Of a stretch of 64,000 nt of DNA, positions 1 through 8,720 are shown in pieces. Position 1 is the first letter of the stretch; each line of letters opens with the position of its first letter. Position numbers and translations under genes: made by a program. The notes under the pieces were generated by a model. The model was not told the DNA's origin, searched no databases, and worked only from the letters and a program-made list of their open reading frames with translations. This DNA comes from Campylobacter sp. 2014D-0216. GTDB taxonomy: Bacteria; Campylobacterota; Campylobacteria; Campylobacterales; Campylobacteraceae. The stretch spans positions 1,488,001-1,552,000 of the forward strand of contig NZ_CP063089.1 of assembly GCF_014931215.1 (NCBI RefSeq), written 5' to 3'.

Positions 1-473
1 GCTATTTGAACACGCCTTGCCATGCCACCGCTTAGCTGATATATAAAAGAATGCCACAAAAGATCATGATTTTTAAGCCCTAAGCATTCAAAATAAAAAA
101 AAGCTTTTTCTTTGATTTCTTTTGTGCTTAAACTCGTATGAGTTTTTAAAACTATATTAAAATAACTCCCTATATCTACAAGCGGATAAAAATTCCCATA
201 AACATCTTGAAAAAGCAAACTAGCCTTTGATCTTAATACATTCAGTTCTTTTTCTTTTAAATTTAATACATCTTGATCATCAAGATAAAGTTTTTCAGCG
301 TGCAATAAATAACGTTTATCAAAAAGTCTAATCATACTTTTTAAAAATAAACTTTTTCCCGATCCACTTTTGCCCATAATAGCTAAAGCTTTGCCATCTT
401 CTAGTTCTAACTTTACATCTTTTAATAAAACTTGATCTTTAAAGCTAAGGTTTAGACAAGATACTTCTATCAT
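1..473 (-). CDS. nikW: ABC transporter ATP-binding protein, nickel/peptide type (partial)
   Basis: This is the N-terminal part of an ATPase that powers import of nickel or peptides; the C-terminus lies beyond base 1. The translation starts MIEVSCLNLSFKDQVLLKDV and shows a Walker A motif (GKSGSGKS), a Q-loop region (LLFQDV) and the ABC signature LSGGMARRVQ near the window edge. Its start codon overlaps the stop of the upstream permease as ATGA (470-473), which places it in one operon with nikX, nikY and nikZ. The family also includes dipeptide and oligopeptide transporters; the nickel assignment rests on similarity to the C. jejuni nikZYXWV locus and was not tested. Confidence 0.85.
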   Translation of the reverse strand, partial: MIEVSCLNLSFKDQVLLKDVKLELEDGKALAIMGKSGSGKSLFLKSMIRLFDKRYLLHAEKLYLDDQDVLNLKEKELNVLRSKASLLFQDVYGNFYPLVDIGSYFNIVLKTHTSLSTKEIKEKAFFYFECLGLKNHDLLWHSFIYQLSGGMARRVQI

Positions 474-1246
474 GCTTTATTCTCTTCTTGCAAATCATTG
501 CCCAAAGCAAGCAAAGGCAAAATAAGTATCAGTATAAAAGCCACAGGGAAAAATATCATCCACCAAAAACCCAAAAAAACCGCTTTGCTTGCTTCATTAA
601 GCATATTTCCCAAGCTTGGAGTCCAAAGCTCTACCCCTAAACCAAAAAAACTCAAAGTAGCCTCGCTTGTAATCGCATGAGCGATATTTAAAACAAAAAG
701 CACAAAAAGCAAATTCCAACAAGCAGGCAAAAGCTCACTAAATAAAGCCTTCATCTTACTAGAACCTAGTACGATAGCATTTTGATAAAATTCAAGTTTT
801 TGAAATTTATTCAGTTGGGTATCAAGCACTTTTGCTACAAAGGCAAAATGCCCCAAAGCAATGATAAAAATCATACTCCACAAAGATCCTGCCAAAAAGC
901 TTTGAAAAAACATAATCACAAGCAAAGAAGGTAAAGCTAAAAGCATATCAAGCACCCTTGCAAAAAACGCATATGCAAAAAATCTTGTTAAAAACACATA
1001 AACACAAGCAAAAAACACACTAAAAAATGCCGCCATTATCCCTACAAACAAAGAAACACGCAAAGCATATAAAATACGCGTAAAAATATCTCTACCAAGT
1101 AAATCTGTACCAAAGATATACGCTAAATTCGGCGCCATTTTAGCCTTGCTTAAATCCACATAATTAGGATCATAAGGGCTTAACAAAGGTGCAAAAAGTG
1201 CCAAAGCCACACTTAGCAATATCGCTACTACACACAACCTACGCAT
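470..1246 (-). CDS. nikX: ABC transporter permease, nickel/dipeptide (NikC/DppC type)
   Basis: This is the second inner-membrane permease of the nickel/peptide importer. The protein of about 258 residues begins with a membrane segment (MRRLCVVAILLSVALALFAP), followed by the FGTDLLGRDIFTR motif typical of DppC/NikC permeases and a cytoplasmic EAA-like loop around VLGSSKMKALFSELLP that contacts the ATPase. I chose the ATG at 1246, with AAGG seven bases upstream, over the TTG at 1252. The start lies inside the 3' end of the preceding permease, and the stop overlaps the ATPase start, so translation of the operon is probably coupled. Confidence 0.88.
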   Translation of the reverse strand: MRRLCVVAILLSVALALFAPLLSPYDPNYVDLSKAKMAPNLAYIFGTDLLGRDIFTRILYALRVSLFVGIMAAFFSVFFACVYVFLTRFFAYAFFARVLDMLLALPSLLVIMFFQSFLAGSLWSMIFIIALGHFAFVAKVLDTQLNKFQKLEFYQNAIVLGSSKMKALFSELLPACWNLLFVLFVLNIAHAITSEATLSFFGLGVELWTPSLGNMLNEASKAVFLGFWWMIFFPVAFILILILPLLALGNDLQEENKA

Positions 1247-2189
1247 TTGCAAACCTTGGATTGATCATTTTGCAAACTATCTCTACAAGCAAATTTACAA
1301 ACACCACAATAATAATACTAAAAACCACCACAGCCAAAACCACTGGATAATCTTTAAACAATATACTTTTAATCACTAAATTTCCTATGCCCTCATAGGA
1401 AAAAACACTCTCGATAATATAAGTCCCCATTAAAAAACTTACAAAAGAAGCTCCAAAATACGCGAGTATAGGCACCATCGCATCTTTTAACACAAAATGC
1501 AAATAAATTCTTCTTTTACTTAACCCTCTTGCAAAAGCACTCTCTATGAAGCTTTGATTGAAACTATCAATCAAACTTGTTCTTATAAAACGCACAAAAA
1601 CCGCTAAATGAGAAAGCACCAAAGCACATACAGGCAAAAACAAATGCCACAAGCGATTAAACACATCATCTTCAAAACCAATATCTGCAATCGCAGAGCT
1701 TGGAAAAAGTTTAAAAAATACCGCAAACACTAAAATCAGTATCAAAGATAAAGAAAAGGCAGGTAAAGCAAAAAAACTCATCGTTAAAAAAGTAATGCCC
1801 TTATCTAAAAAACTATCTTTATAAATCACACACAAAAGCGCCAAAAACAAAGACAAAATAAAAAGCACACTAAAAGCTAAGCCTCCAAGTATGAGTGTAT
1901 AAGGGAGTTTTTCTTTTAAAATTTCGCTTACTTTTTCTCCGCTGATCAAAGAGTAGGAAAAGTCGCCTTTTAAAGCCTTAAAAGCCCAATTTTCATACTG
2001 CTCTAACAAAGGTTTGTCTAAATTTAAATTACGCTCGATTTCTTCTTTTATCTTTAAGCTAGTACCTTGTGGCACACTAGCAAATACCACACTTCCTTTG
2101 GCATGATAAACCATCACAAAACAAAGAAAGCTTGCAAAAACTATCAAAAAAAACGCCCATAAAAGGCGTTTTAAAATGAGTTTTAGCAC
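1239..2189 (-). CDS. nikY: ABC transporter permease, nickel/dipeptide (NikB/DppB type)
   Basis: This is the first inner-membrane permease of the importer. It is hydrophobic along its length with about six predicted membrane segments, and carries the family EAA loop (ARGLSKRRIYLHFVLKDA). The start is uncertain. A GTG at 2189 overlaps the nikZ stop as TAGTG and has GGAG nine bases upstream, which I prefer; a GTG at 2204 would add five residues (VEQKL) and overlap nikZ by 16 bases. The 3' end overlaps the start of nikX. Substrate is inferred from the operon and not from this protein alone. Confidence 0.87.
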   Translation of the reverse strand: MLKLILKRLLWAFFLIVFASFLCFVMVYHAKGSVVFASVPQGTSLKIKEEIERNLNLDKPLLEQYENWAFKALKGDFSYSLISGEKVSEILKEKLPYTLILGGLAFSVLFILSLFLALLCVIYKDSFLDKGITFLTMSFFALPAFSLSLILILVFAVFFKLFPSSAIADIGFEDDVFNRLWHLFLPVCALVLSHLAVFVRFIRTSLIDSFNQSFIESAFARGLSKRRIYLHFVLKDAMVPILAYFGASFVSFLMGTYIIESVFSYEGIGNLVIKSILFKDYPVVLAVVVFSIIIVVFVNLLVEIVCKMINPRFANA

Positions 2190-3724
2190 TAATTTTTGCT
2201 CCACTCATAAGCATTCCACGTAAAGCCCACTCCATGATGACCTAAAATATGTGGTTTTATACCGTGGATATTTTTGGCAAAAACTAAAGGATAATCAATA
2301 TAAGCGATAAACAAAAACGCAGGATCTTCATATAAAGCGTGGATAAATTCTTGATAATATTTTTTTCTTTCATTTATATCAAGTGAGTTTCTAGCTTTTT
2401 TTAAAGCCTCATCAACTTTAGCATTGTGATAATGTCCAAAATTCCACCCACTTGAATTCAAAGCACTATCTTGAGAACTCTCAAAAACCCTAAAGGTGTG
2501 AAAATCAGGATCATAAGGACTACCCCAACCCACCAAAAAGCTATCAATTTTCGTATAGTCAAAACTTCCACTTGGCTTAGCTACTGCTTTTGCTTTTATA
2601 CCAAGCTTTAAAAACTCACTTTGTAAGATATTCACCAAAGCTACTCTTAAAGGATCTTCACTCATAGCATACATTTCAAAACTTAGCTCTTTGCCGTCTT
2701 TTTCTAAAATGCCATTTTTGTTTTTTACAAAACCTGCTCTAGCTAAAAGTTCATTTGCTTTCTTTACATCATAAGTATAACTTGCAAATTTTTTAGGGCC
2801 CGCCCATGACTTCTCTAAAGGGTGGCTAGCTACCTTTCCAAAAGAATGCAAAAGAGAATTTATAATAGCTTGTTTATCAATAGCATAATTCAACGCCAAA
2901 CGCACATTTTGATCTTTTAAAAATTCATGATCAAAGTTAAACATTAAAGCACGGTAATCAGCCGAAGGCTCTACAAGCATTTTAAAATTTGGATCGTTTT
3001 TAAAATTAGAAGCCAAAGCAAAATCCACCAAAGCCACATCAATAGAACCATTTTTAAGTTCAATCGCGCTAATACTTGGATCTTTAATATGTTTTAATAT
3101 AAGCTTTGGTGTTTTTACCTTTGCTAAATGGTAGTTTTCATTTGCTTCTAAGATCATGTACTGACCTTGCTTCCATTGTTTTAACTTATAAGCACCCGTT
3201 CCTATAGGCATTTGATTAAATTTAGTGGTGTTTAAATTTTCTTTTTCAAGCAAGTGTTTTGGTAAAATACCCACACTTAAAGCATCTAAAAAAGCAGGGA
3301 AAGGCTTTGAAAGAGTGATGATTAGATGATAATCATCGATGATTTTTACTGCTTTAACTGCGTCAAAATTTACCTTTGAAGGAGAATTGAGTTTTTCATC
3401 TTTTAAGGCATTTATGCTAAATTCTACATCTTTGGCACTAAATTTCACCCCATCATGCCACGATACATCTTTTCTTAACTCAAACTCATATGTCAAGCCA
3501 TCTTTGCTAACCTTCCAAGCACTAGCAAGATCAGGCGCTAACTTCATATTTTCATCAAAACGTGTCAATCCTGAAAACACAAGTGCAATCGCCACATCAT
3601 GATCCTCACTAAAAAGCGGGTTGATACGCTCTGGTTCATTTTCTACCGCGATGATGATCGTATCATTTGGCGTAGCGGCAAAAAGATTGAATGTACAAAA
3701 AAACATAAACAAAAAACGTAACAT
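2189..3724 (-). CDS. nikZ: Periplasmic substrate-binding protein of nickel/peptide ABC transporter
   Basis: This is a class-C (SBP_bac_5) periplasmic binding protein of 511 residues, the usual length for NikA/DppA relatives. It has a signal peptide (MLRFLFMFFCTFNLFA, cleaved before ATPNDT). Family features include an early ENEPERINPLFSEDHD segment, LVFSGLTRFDE, and DVSWHDGVKFSAKDVEFS. It captures ligand and delivers it to the NikYX permeases. It is the first gene of the operon, with AAGG before ATG. C. jejuni NikZ has a similar size and binds nickel, but closely related proteins bind short peptides, so ligand identity is inferred. Confidence 0.88.
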   Translation of the reverse strand: MLRFLFMFFCTFNLFAATPNDTIIIAVENEPERINPLFSEDHDVAIALVFSGLTRFDENMKLAPDLASAWKVSKDGLTYEFELRKDVSWHDGVKFSAKDVEFSINALKDEKLNSPSKVNFDAVKAVKIIDDYHLIITLSKPFPAFLDALSVGILPKHLLEKENLNTTKFNQMPIGTGAYKLKQWKQGQYMILEANENYHLAKVKTPKLILKHIKDPSISAIELKNGSIDVALVDFALASNFKNDPNFKMLVEPSADYRALMFNFDHEFLKDQNVRLALNYAIDKQAIINSLLHSFGKVASHPLEKSWAGPKKFASYTYDVKKANELLARAGFVKNKNGILEKDGKELSFEMYAMSEDPLRVALVNILQSEFLKLGIKAKAVAKPSGSFDYTKIDSFLVGWGSPYDPDFHTFRVFESSQDSALNSSGWNFGHYHNAKVDEALKKARNSLDINERKKYYQEFIHALYEDPAFLFIAYIDYPLVFAKNIHGIKPHILGHHGVGFTWNAYEWSKN

Positions 3725-3769
3725 TCTTAACCTTTCTCATACAAAGATAAAATGTAATTATAACGCTTT

Positions 3770-5713
3770 TTAATCATAAGCTTTAGTAAAAATTTCATTT
3801 TTATCATCAAATAAAAGCTGCAAATATCGTTCGTATTGTTTTAGTATATCCACGATGATTTCTTGTTCGTTTAAATACTCTATATTGTAGCCATTACGCG
3901 AATCTGCAAAAAAAGTTTGCGGCTCGAAAATAAACTCTTTAGAGTAAGTTGGCATAAATTTATCATCAATTATACTTTGGCTTGCTTGTTTTTTTACCAC
4001 TTGCACCCCATAAATAAAGTCTTTAGCAAATTCTTTTTTGATGGTCAAACTAATGCTTGATTTTTCTTGAATGATTTGCGTTTTTAAACCATAATCTTTT
4101 AAGCTTTGGCTTAATTCTTCCATGGCATTTTTAACTTGAATGCTTAAAAATCTTTGTATGTCTTGTTCTTTGCTTTGTTTTAAAATTCTTGCAAGTCTTT
4201 CTTGCCAAAAGTCTCCTGAAAAATACACGCTACTTTGGCTTAACTTCGTTAAAGAGTAGTTTACATCTACGATTAAACCTTTTAGTAGCGAAAAACACAT
4301 CAAGCACAGTAAAAACGCAAAAGGCAACGCTACGATCATTGTGATATTTAAGATCGCACCCAAGCCACCTGAATAAAGCAAAGAAGTAGCCAATAACGCA
4401 AGCACAAAACCCCAAAGAATGTTTTGCCATTTATAAGGCTCACTTGCCCCGCCACTACTTAAAGAATTTAACACAAATATCCCGCTATCTGCTGAAGTGA
4501 TAAAAAATAAAGCTAAAACCAAAAGCGCAAGCAAAGAACTAAGATAAGAAAAAGAAAAATTATGCAAAAAATAAAACAACAAACTTTCAGGAGTGGAAGT
4601 ATATGGGCTTAAAACATCGTTAAGATTTAATGCGCTATTGCCAAAAATACTAAACCAAAGTATATTCAAGCTCGTTGGTACCACAAGTACACCAAAGATA
4701 AATTCCCGTATCGTTCTACCGCGAGAAATTTTAGCGATGAAAAATCCTACAAAAGGCGCCCAACTAAGCCACCAAGCCCAGTAATAAATAGTCCAGTTAT
4801 TAAACCATTCAATATGCTCTTTTTCATAATAATAAGTCTTAAAACTCAAAGCGATTAAATTTTGCAAATAATTGCCAATATTAGAAGTAAACTGCGAAAG
4901 AATTTCTACTGTCTCGGTTGAAAAAAGTACAAAGAGCATTAAACATACTGCCAAAACCAAATTTGCTTCACTTAAAATTTTCAAACCCTTTGTCAAACCA
5001 CTAATCGAAGAAAGTGTCGCCAAAGAAATGATAATGATAATAATCACACTTTGTTCTAAAAAGCTTTGTTCGCTCAAAATTCCTAAATTTAAAAAACCCG
5101 CATTCAATTGTGAAGCACTATAACCAAGCGTAGTGCTAATACCAAAAACCGTTACGATCAAAGCCAAAACATCGACCAAATTTCCCCAAAAACCATAAAT
5201 TTTTTCTTTCAATAACGGATAAAACGCACTACGCAAACTTAATGGCATTTTATATCTAAAACCAAAATACGCCATAGCTAAAGCACACACTCCATAAACT
5301 GCCCACGGGTGAATACCCCAGTGAAAAATCGTATGCAACATCGCATCTTCATCACTTGTTTGCAATGCTTTTTTATGTATGAGAGGTTCAGCCACACCAA
5401 AGTACATAAGCCCCACACCCATACCCGTAGCAAAAAGCATAGCAAGCCATGATGTAAATTTAAAACGAGGTTTTTCATCATCATCGCCCAGCTTAATATC
5501 GCCAAATTTTGAAAGTGCAAGCGCTAGCATAAAACACACGAAAAAACTTACACTCAAGATGTAAAACCATGAAAAATTTGCAAAAATACCACTTTTAATG
5601 TGATTGATAAAATCATTTGTCACCTTAGGCAAAAAAATACAGCTAAGACTTAAAATGATAATCACGCTAATACTTGGTATAAACACTGCTTTTTTAAAAC
5701 TTGTTTTTATCAT
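3770..5713 (-). CDS. BCCT-family betaine/choline/carnitine transporter
   Basis: This sodium- or proton-coupled importer of quaternary ammonium osmolytes has 647 residues and about 12 membrane segments. BCCT hallmarks are visible: GMGVGLMYFGVAEPL early on, and the WAWWLSWAPFVGFFIAKISR region with the conserved RGRTIREF that follows. A hydrophilic C-terminal tail of more than 100 residues could sense osmolarity, as in BetP-like members. I placed the start at 5713 (MIKTSFKK), because AGGAG lies just upstream; a longer reading to 5773 has no such site. It sits 45 bases upstream of nikZ and may be transcribed separately. Choline, betaine and carnitine cannot be told apart from sequence. Confidence 0.9.
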   Translation of the reverse strand: MIKTSFKKAVFIPSISVIIILSLSCIFLPKVTNDFINHIKSGIFANFSWFYILSVSFFVCFMLALALSKFGDIKLGDDDEKPRFKFTSWLAMLFATGMGVGLMYFGVAEPLIHKKALQTSDEDAMLHTIFHWGIHPWAVYGVCALAMAYFGFRYKMPLSLRSAFYPLLKEKIYGFWGNLVDVLALIVTVFGISTTLGYSASQLNAGFLNLGILSEQSFLEQSVIIIIIISLATLSSISGLTKGLKILSEANLVLAVCLMLFVLFSTETVEILSQFTSNIGNYLQNLIALSFKTYYYEKEHIEWFNNWTIYYWAWWLSWAPFVGFFIAKISRGRTIREFIFGVLVVPTSLNILWFSIFGNSALNLNDVLSPYTSTPESLLFYFLHNFSFSYLSSLLALLVLALFFITSADSGIFVLNSLSSGGASEPYKWQNILWGFVLALLATSLLYSGGLGAILNITMIVALPFAFLLCLMCFSLLKGLIVDVNYSLTKLSQSSVYFSGDFWQERLARILKQSKEQDIQRFLSIQVKNAMEELSQSLKDYGLKTQIIQEKSSISLTIKKEFAKDFIYGVQVVKKQASQSIIDDKFMPTYSKEFIFEPQTFFADSRNGYNIEYLNEQEIIVDILKQYERYLQLLFDDKNEIFTKAYD

Positions 5714-5890
5714 GAAACTCCTTTTTTGTTGTTTTGATTTATTAGCGTCTTTTTTTACTATGTCAAAAAACATCTTAAATACTACTAAATTTAAAAATAG
5801 CCACCATTACGCTAAAATTGTTATTTGCTTACATATCTTGCAGTTTGTGTTGATTTTGCAGTTAAAATGATTTTTGTTCCAATCAATCAA

Positions 5891-5913
5891 GAATTTACAC
5901 TAAGTGTAAATTC
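5891..5913. terminator. Perfect palindrome downstream of lutC
   Basis: This 23-base inverted repeat (GAATTTACACT-A-AGTGTAAATTC, perfect 11-base arms) starts five bases after the lutC stop. It could fold as the transcript end of the lactate operon, but the following T-run is weak, so a protein-binding site is also possible. Confidence 0.5.
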
Positions 5914-5918
5914 TATGA

Positions 5919-6569
5919 TCAATAAAGCACGATATGGACTTTTTGAGAGCCATGCACCCCAAAAACCGTTATAAGTTCAATATCTGCGGTTCTTGAAGGA
6001 CCTGCGATAAATAAAATGTTACTCGGCAAAATCGCATTTTCTTTTTTGACTAAATTTAAAGCCTCGCTGATACTTTTAACTATATTTTCCTTTTTTAACA
6101 AAACAATACAAAGCATAGGAGCTAAAGAAAGCATTCTTGGTTGATCTTTACTTGATAGCACCAAAGCCACTCCGTGTGAACTCACCCCTGCCCTTGCTTC
6201 GATGATAGAAAAATCACTGTGAAAAACCTCAGTTCTTAAATTTTCGATTTCTTGATTAAAACAAGTTTTTTGCTCTGCGTTGATTTTTTGAATATCTATA
6301 TTCAAACTACGTGGATAAATCAAACTTTTATATCCATAACTTGCTGCGATTTGGTTGATTTTTTCTTCTAGTTTATCTGCAGTACTTTCTTCTACGATGT
6401 ACTTGTTTGCAGTCATTTTTTCTTTTAACTCACCCAGCATATCTTCACTTGTTTTGATATGCTCGATAGGATCTATAGTTGGAATTTTTTCAAGCGACAA
6501 TGGTGCATTTTTGATTTTATCTAAAATCAATCTTTTGCTTTGTGAAGAAATTTCGTTTATTCTACTCAC
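5919..6569 (-). CDS. lutC: Lactate utilization protein LutC (LUD domain)
   Basis: This is the third subunit of the LutABC complex, which oxidises L-lactate to pyruvate. The protein of about 216 residues has the LUD-domain features: an N-terminal helical part, a central VEEST/ADKLEEKI region, a conserved SIIEARAGVSSHG stretch, and the C-terminal LFIAGPSRTADIELITVFGVHG block seen in YkgG/LutC proteins. The GTG start at 6569 overlaps the lutB stop (GTGAGTAG) and has AAGGAG six bases upstream. A longer reading from 6611 would run into lutB and is unlikely. It is co-transcribed with lutA, lutB and lctP. Confidence 0.9.
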   Translation of the reverse strand: MSRINEISSQSKRLILDKIKNAPLSLEKIPTIDPIEHIKTSEDMLGELKEKMTANKYIVEESTADKLEEKINQIAASYGYKSLIYPRSLNIDIQKINAEQKTCFNQEIENLRTEVFHSDFSIIEARAGVSSHGVALVLSSKDQPRMLSLAPMLCIVLLKKENIVKSISEALNLVKKENAILPSNILFIAGPSRTADIELITVFGVHGSQKVHIVLY

Positions 6570-7977
6570 ACTCAACTCCTTGCATTTTTTCAAGCTCTTT
6601 ATAAAGATCAAGCTTAGCTTGCGGAAATTCTTTATAAGCGCTCCATTTTTTGATCACAGGTAAGGAATTTTTTCCTTTTTGTAAAAACCAATTAAACTTA
6701 TGCAAATTTGCTAAAGTATTTTTCCAGATAAATGGAGAAGTAGCCACTTTTTCAAAAATTTTAAAAGCCATTGCTTCGGCTGAATTTGGCGTGATATTTT
6801 CAAAACTTCCTTGTCCTACTTTGGCTGCTCTTAGTTTGCGTATTAAATCCGCAAGAGGAATTTGCACCGGACACACTTGAGAACATCTTCCACAAAGCGA
6901 ACAAAAAGAAAGAATATCTCCATTTTCTTGCATACCAAAAAGATTAGGACTGATAACCTCTCCGATCGGCCCTGGATAAACACTTTGATAAGTATGGCCA
7001 CCGATTTTATCATACACGGGACAAAAATTCATACAAGCACCACATCTTATACAGCGTAAGGCTTCATAGTAGTCTTTGTCATTTAGCATTTTACTTCGAT
7101 TATGATCAAAAAGGATCACATGCACTTCTTTAGGGCCATCTAAGTCGCCATTTTTTCTAGGGCCTGTGATGATATTGTTATATGTTGGTATAAACTGCCC
7201 CGTTGCTGATGGTGTGAGCAGTGAAACCATAGTCGCAGCATCTTCAAAGCTTTCCATTACTTTTTCTATGCCACAAAGTGCCACATGGATATCACTTGCG
7301 GTAGTGCACATTCTGCCATTTCCTTCATTTTCTATCAGCCAAAAAGCCCCTTCTTTAGATATGGCAAAATTCACACCACTTAAGCCCATTTTCAAACCTT
7401 CAAATTCATCTCTTAAGTGTTTTCTTGCGATAGAATTAAGCTTTTCAGGTTCACTTTCTAAACTAGAACCTAGCTTTTCTTCAAAAATTTTTCCGATTTC
7501 ATAGCGGTTTTTATGCACCGCAGGAACCACGATATGCACCGGTGTTTCATCATTTAGCTGTAGTATGAGTTCGCCTAAGTCAGTTTCTATGGCTTTTAAA
7601 CCTTTAGCTTCTAGATAGTGGTTTAACCCTATCTCTTCACTAGCCATAGACTTTCCTTTGAGAATTTTACTGATGTTTTTTTCGATCATTAGTTCATAGA
7701 TGATTTCACATGCATCCTCATCAGAACTCGCCCAATGCACGTTGATACCGTTTTTTGTCGCATTTTGTTCAAATTCTAAAAGTCTATCATGTAAGCTTGA
7801 AAGTGCGTTGTTTTTTGCTTGCTTTGCTTTAGAACGCAAACCTTGCCAGTCTTCGAATTTTTCATCGATGATTTTCAAGCGATTTTTTTGCAATGTATGC
7901 ATTGCCGATCTTAAGTTTTCCCTCATTTGCTTGTCGTGAATTTTCACATCGACAATTTGCTCATGTGCCATTTTCAT
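6562..7977 (-). CDS. lutB: Lactate utilization iron-sulfur protein LutB
   Basis: This 471-residue subunit carries electrons in LutABC lactate oxidation. It combines a LUD domain in the N-terminal two thirds (NFAISKEGAFWLIENEGNGR) with two [4Fe-4S] ferredoxin-like motifs near residues 310-375: CIRCGACMNFCP and CSLCGRCSQVCP. The length is normal for LutB/YkgF. The start at 7977 overlaps the lutA stop as ATGA; a second Met two codons on is an alternative. It belongs to the lctP-lutA-lutB-lutC operon, which matches the C. jejuni non-flavin L-lactate dehydrogenase locus. The enzyme acts on the cytoplasmic side and probably feeds the quinone pool. Confidence 0.93.
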   Translation of the reverse strand: MKMAHEQIVDVKIHDKQMRENLRSAMHTLQKNRLKIIDEKFEDWQGLRSKAKQAKNNALSSLHDRLLEFEQNATKNGINVHWASSDEDACEIIYELMIEKNISKILKGKSMASEEIGLNHYLEAKGLKAIETDLGELILQLNDETPVHIVVPAVHKNRYEIGKIFEEKLGSSLESEPEKLNSIARKHLRDEFEGLKMGLSGVNFAISKEGAFWLIENEGNGRMCTTASDIHVALCGIEKVMESFEDAATMVSLLTPSATGQFIPTYNNIITGPRKNGDLDGPKEVHVILFDHNRSKMLNDKDYYEALRCIRCGACMNFCPVYDKIGGHTYQSVYPGPIGEVISPNLFGMQENGDILSFCSLCGRCSQVCPVQIPLADLIRKLRAAKVGQGSFENITPNSAEAMAFKIFEKVATSPFIWKNTLANLHKFNWFLQKGKNSLPVIKKWSAYKEFPQAKLDLYKELEKMQGVECE

Positions 7978-8711
7978 ATCGCTACCCCTTCAAGGCGTTT
8001 GTTTAAGAAGTCATATAAGTGAATTCCTTTTATATCAAGCCCCATTTTACTCATCGTTCCTGCGATATTCATCAAACAACCGCCATCAGAACTTAGCACG
8101 TATTTTACGCCTGTATTTTGAATGTCTTTGATCTTTTCTTGTGCCATGGAATTTGAAATTTGAGGTTCCTTCACCGAAAAAGTCCCACCAAAGCCACAGC
8201 ATTCTTCTTCAAATTCCAAAGGGATCAACTCTACATTTTTGAGTTTTTTAAGTAAATTTTTACTCGCTTGGATGCTTTTTTGAATTCTTAATGCATGGCA
8301 GTTTGAATGCCAAGTTACTTTTATAGGCTCGCCTTTGTCTTCATAGTCTACTTTTAAAACCTCATCTAAATACTGACTAAGATCAATCACTCTAGCACTA
8401 AAATCCTTCACCAAACTAAAGTTTTCATCATCTTTAAAAAGCTCTAGGTAATCATGGCTCATCATACCCGCACAAGATCCACTTGGCACGATGATGGGAT
8501 AATCTTGCGTAAAAAGTTTGATATTGTGCAAAGCGATATTTTTACTTTCTTTAAAATACCCCGAATTAAACGAGGGTTGGGCACAGCAAGTTTGCTGTTT
8601 TTTAAATATCACTTCCACCCCTTCTCTTCTTAAAAGCCTAACTGCATTTAAAACACTTTCTTGCATGATAGCGCTACCCAAACAAGTAGCAAATAAATAT
8701 ACTTTTTTCAT
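7974..8711 (-). CDS. lutA: Lactate utilization protein LutA (CCG domain)
   Basis: This 245-residue protein has two cysteine-rich CCG domains, the hallmark of LutA/YkgE and of heterodisulfide reductase-like subunits. The motifs CCAQPSFNSGYF and EECCGFGGTFSVKEP are visible, together with HSNCHALRIQ. It works with the iron-sulfur LutB and LutC to oxidise L-lactate. AAGGAAG lies just upstream of the ATG, nine bases after the permease gene, so the four genes form one transcript driven from upstream of lctP. Confidence 0.92.
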   Translation of the reverse strand: MKKVYLFATCLGSAIMQESVLNAVRLLRREGVEVIFKKQQTCCAQPSFNSGYFKESKNIALHNIKLFTQDYPIIVPSGSCAGMMSHDYLELFKDDENFSLVKDFSARVIDLSQYLDEVLKVDYEDKGEPIKVTWHSNCHALRIQKSIQASKNLLKKLKNVELIPLEFEEECCGFGGTFSVKEPQISNSMAQEKIKDIQNTGVKYVLSSDGGCLMNIAGTMSKMGLDIKGIHLYDFLNKRLEGVAI

Positions 8712-8720
8712 TTTACTTCC

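Noticed and set aside
5604-5870. 88-codon plus-strand frame at the BCCT gene 5' end
   Set aside because: It mostly overlaps the BCCT coding region antisense, with no ribosome binding site; 5774-5890 holds only AT-rich DNA.
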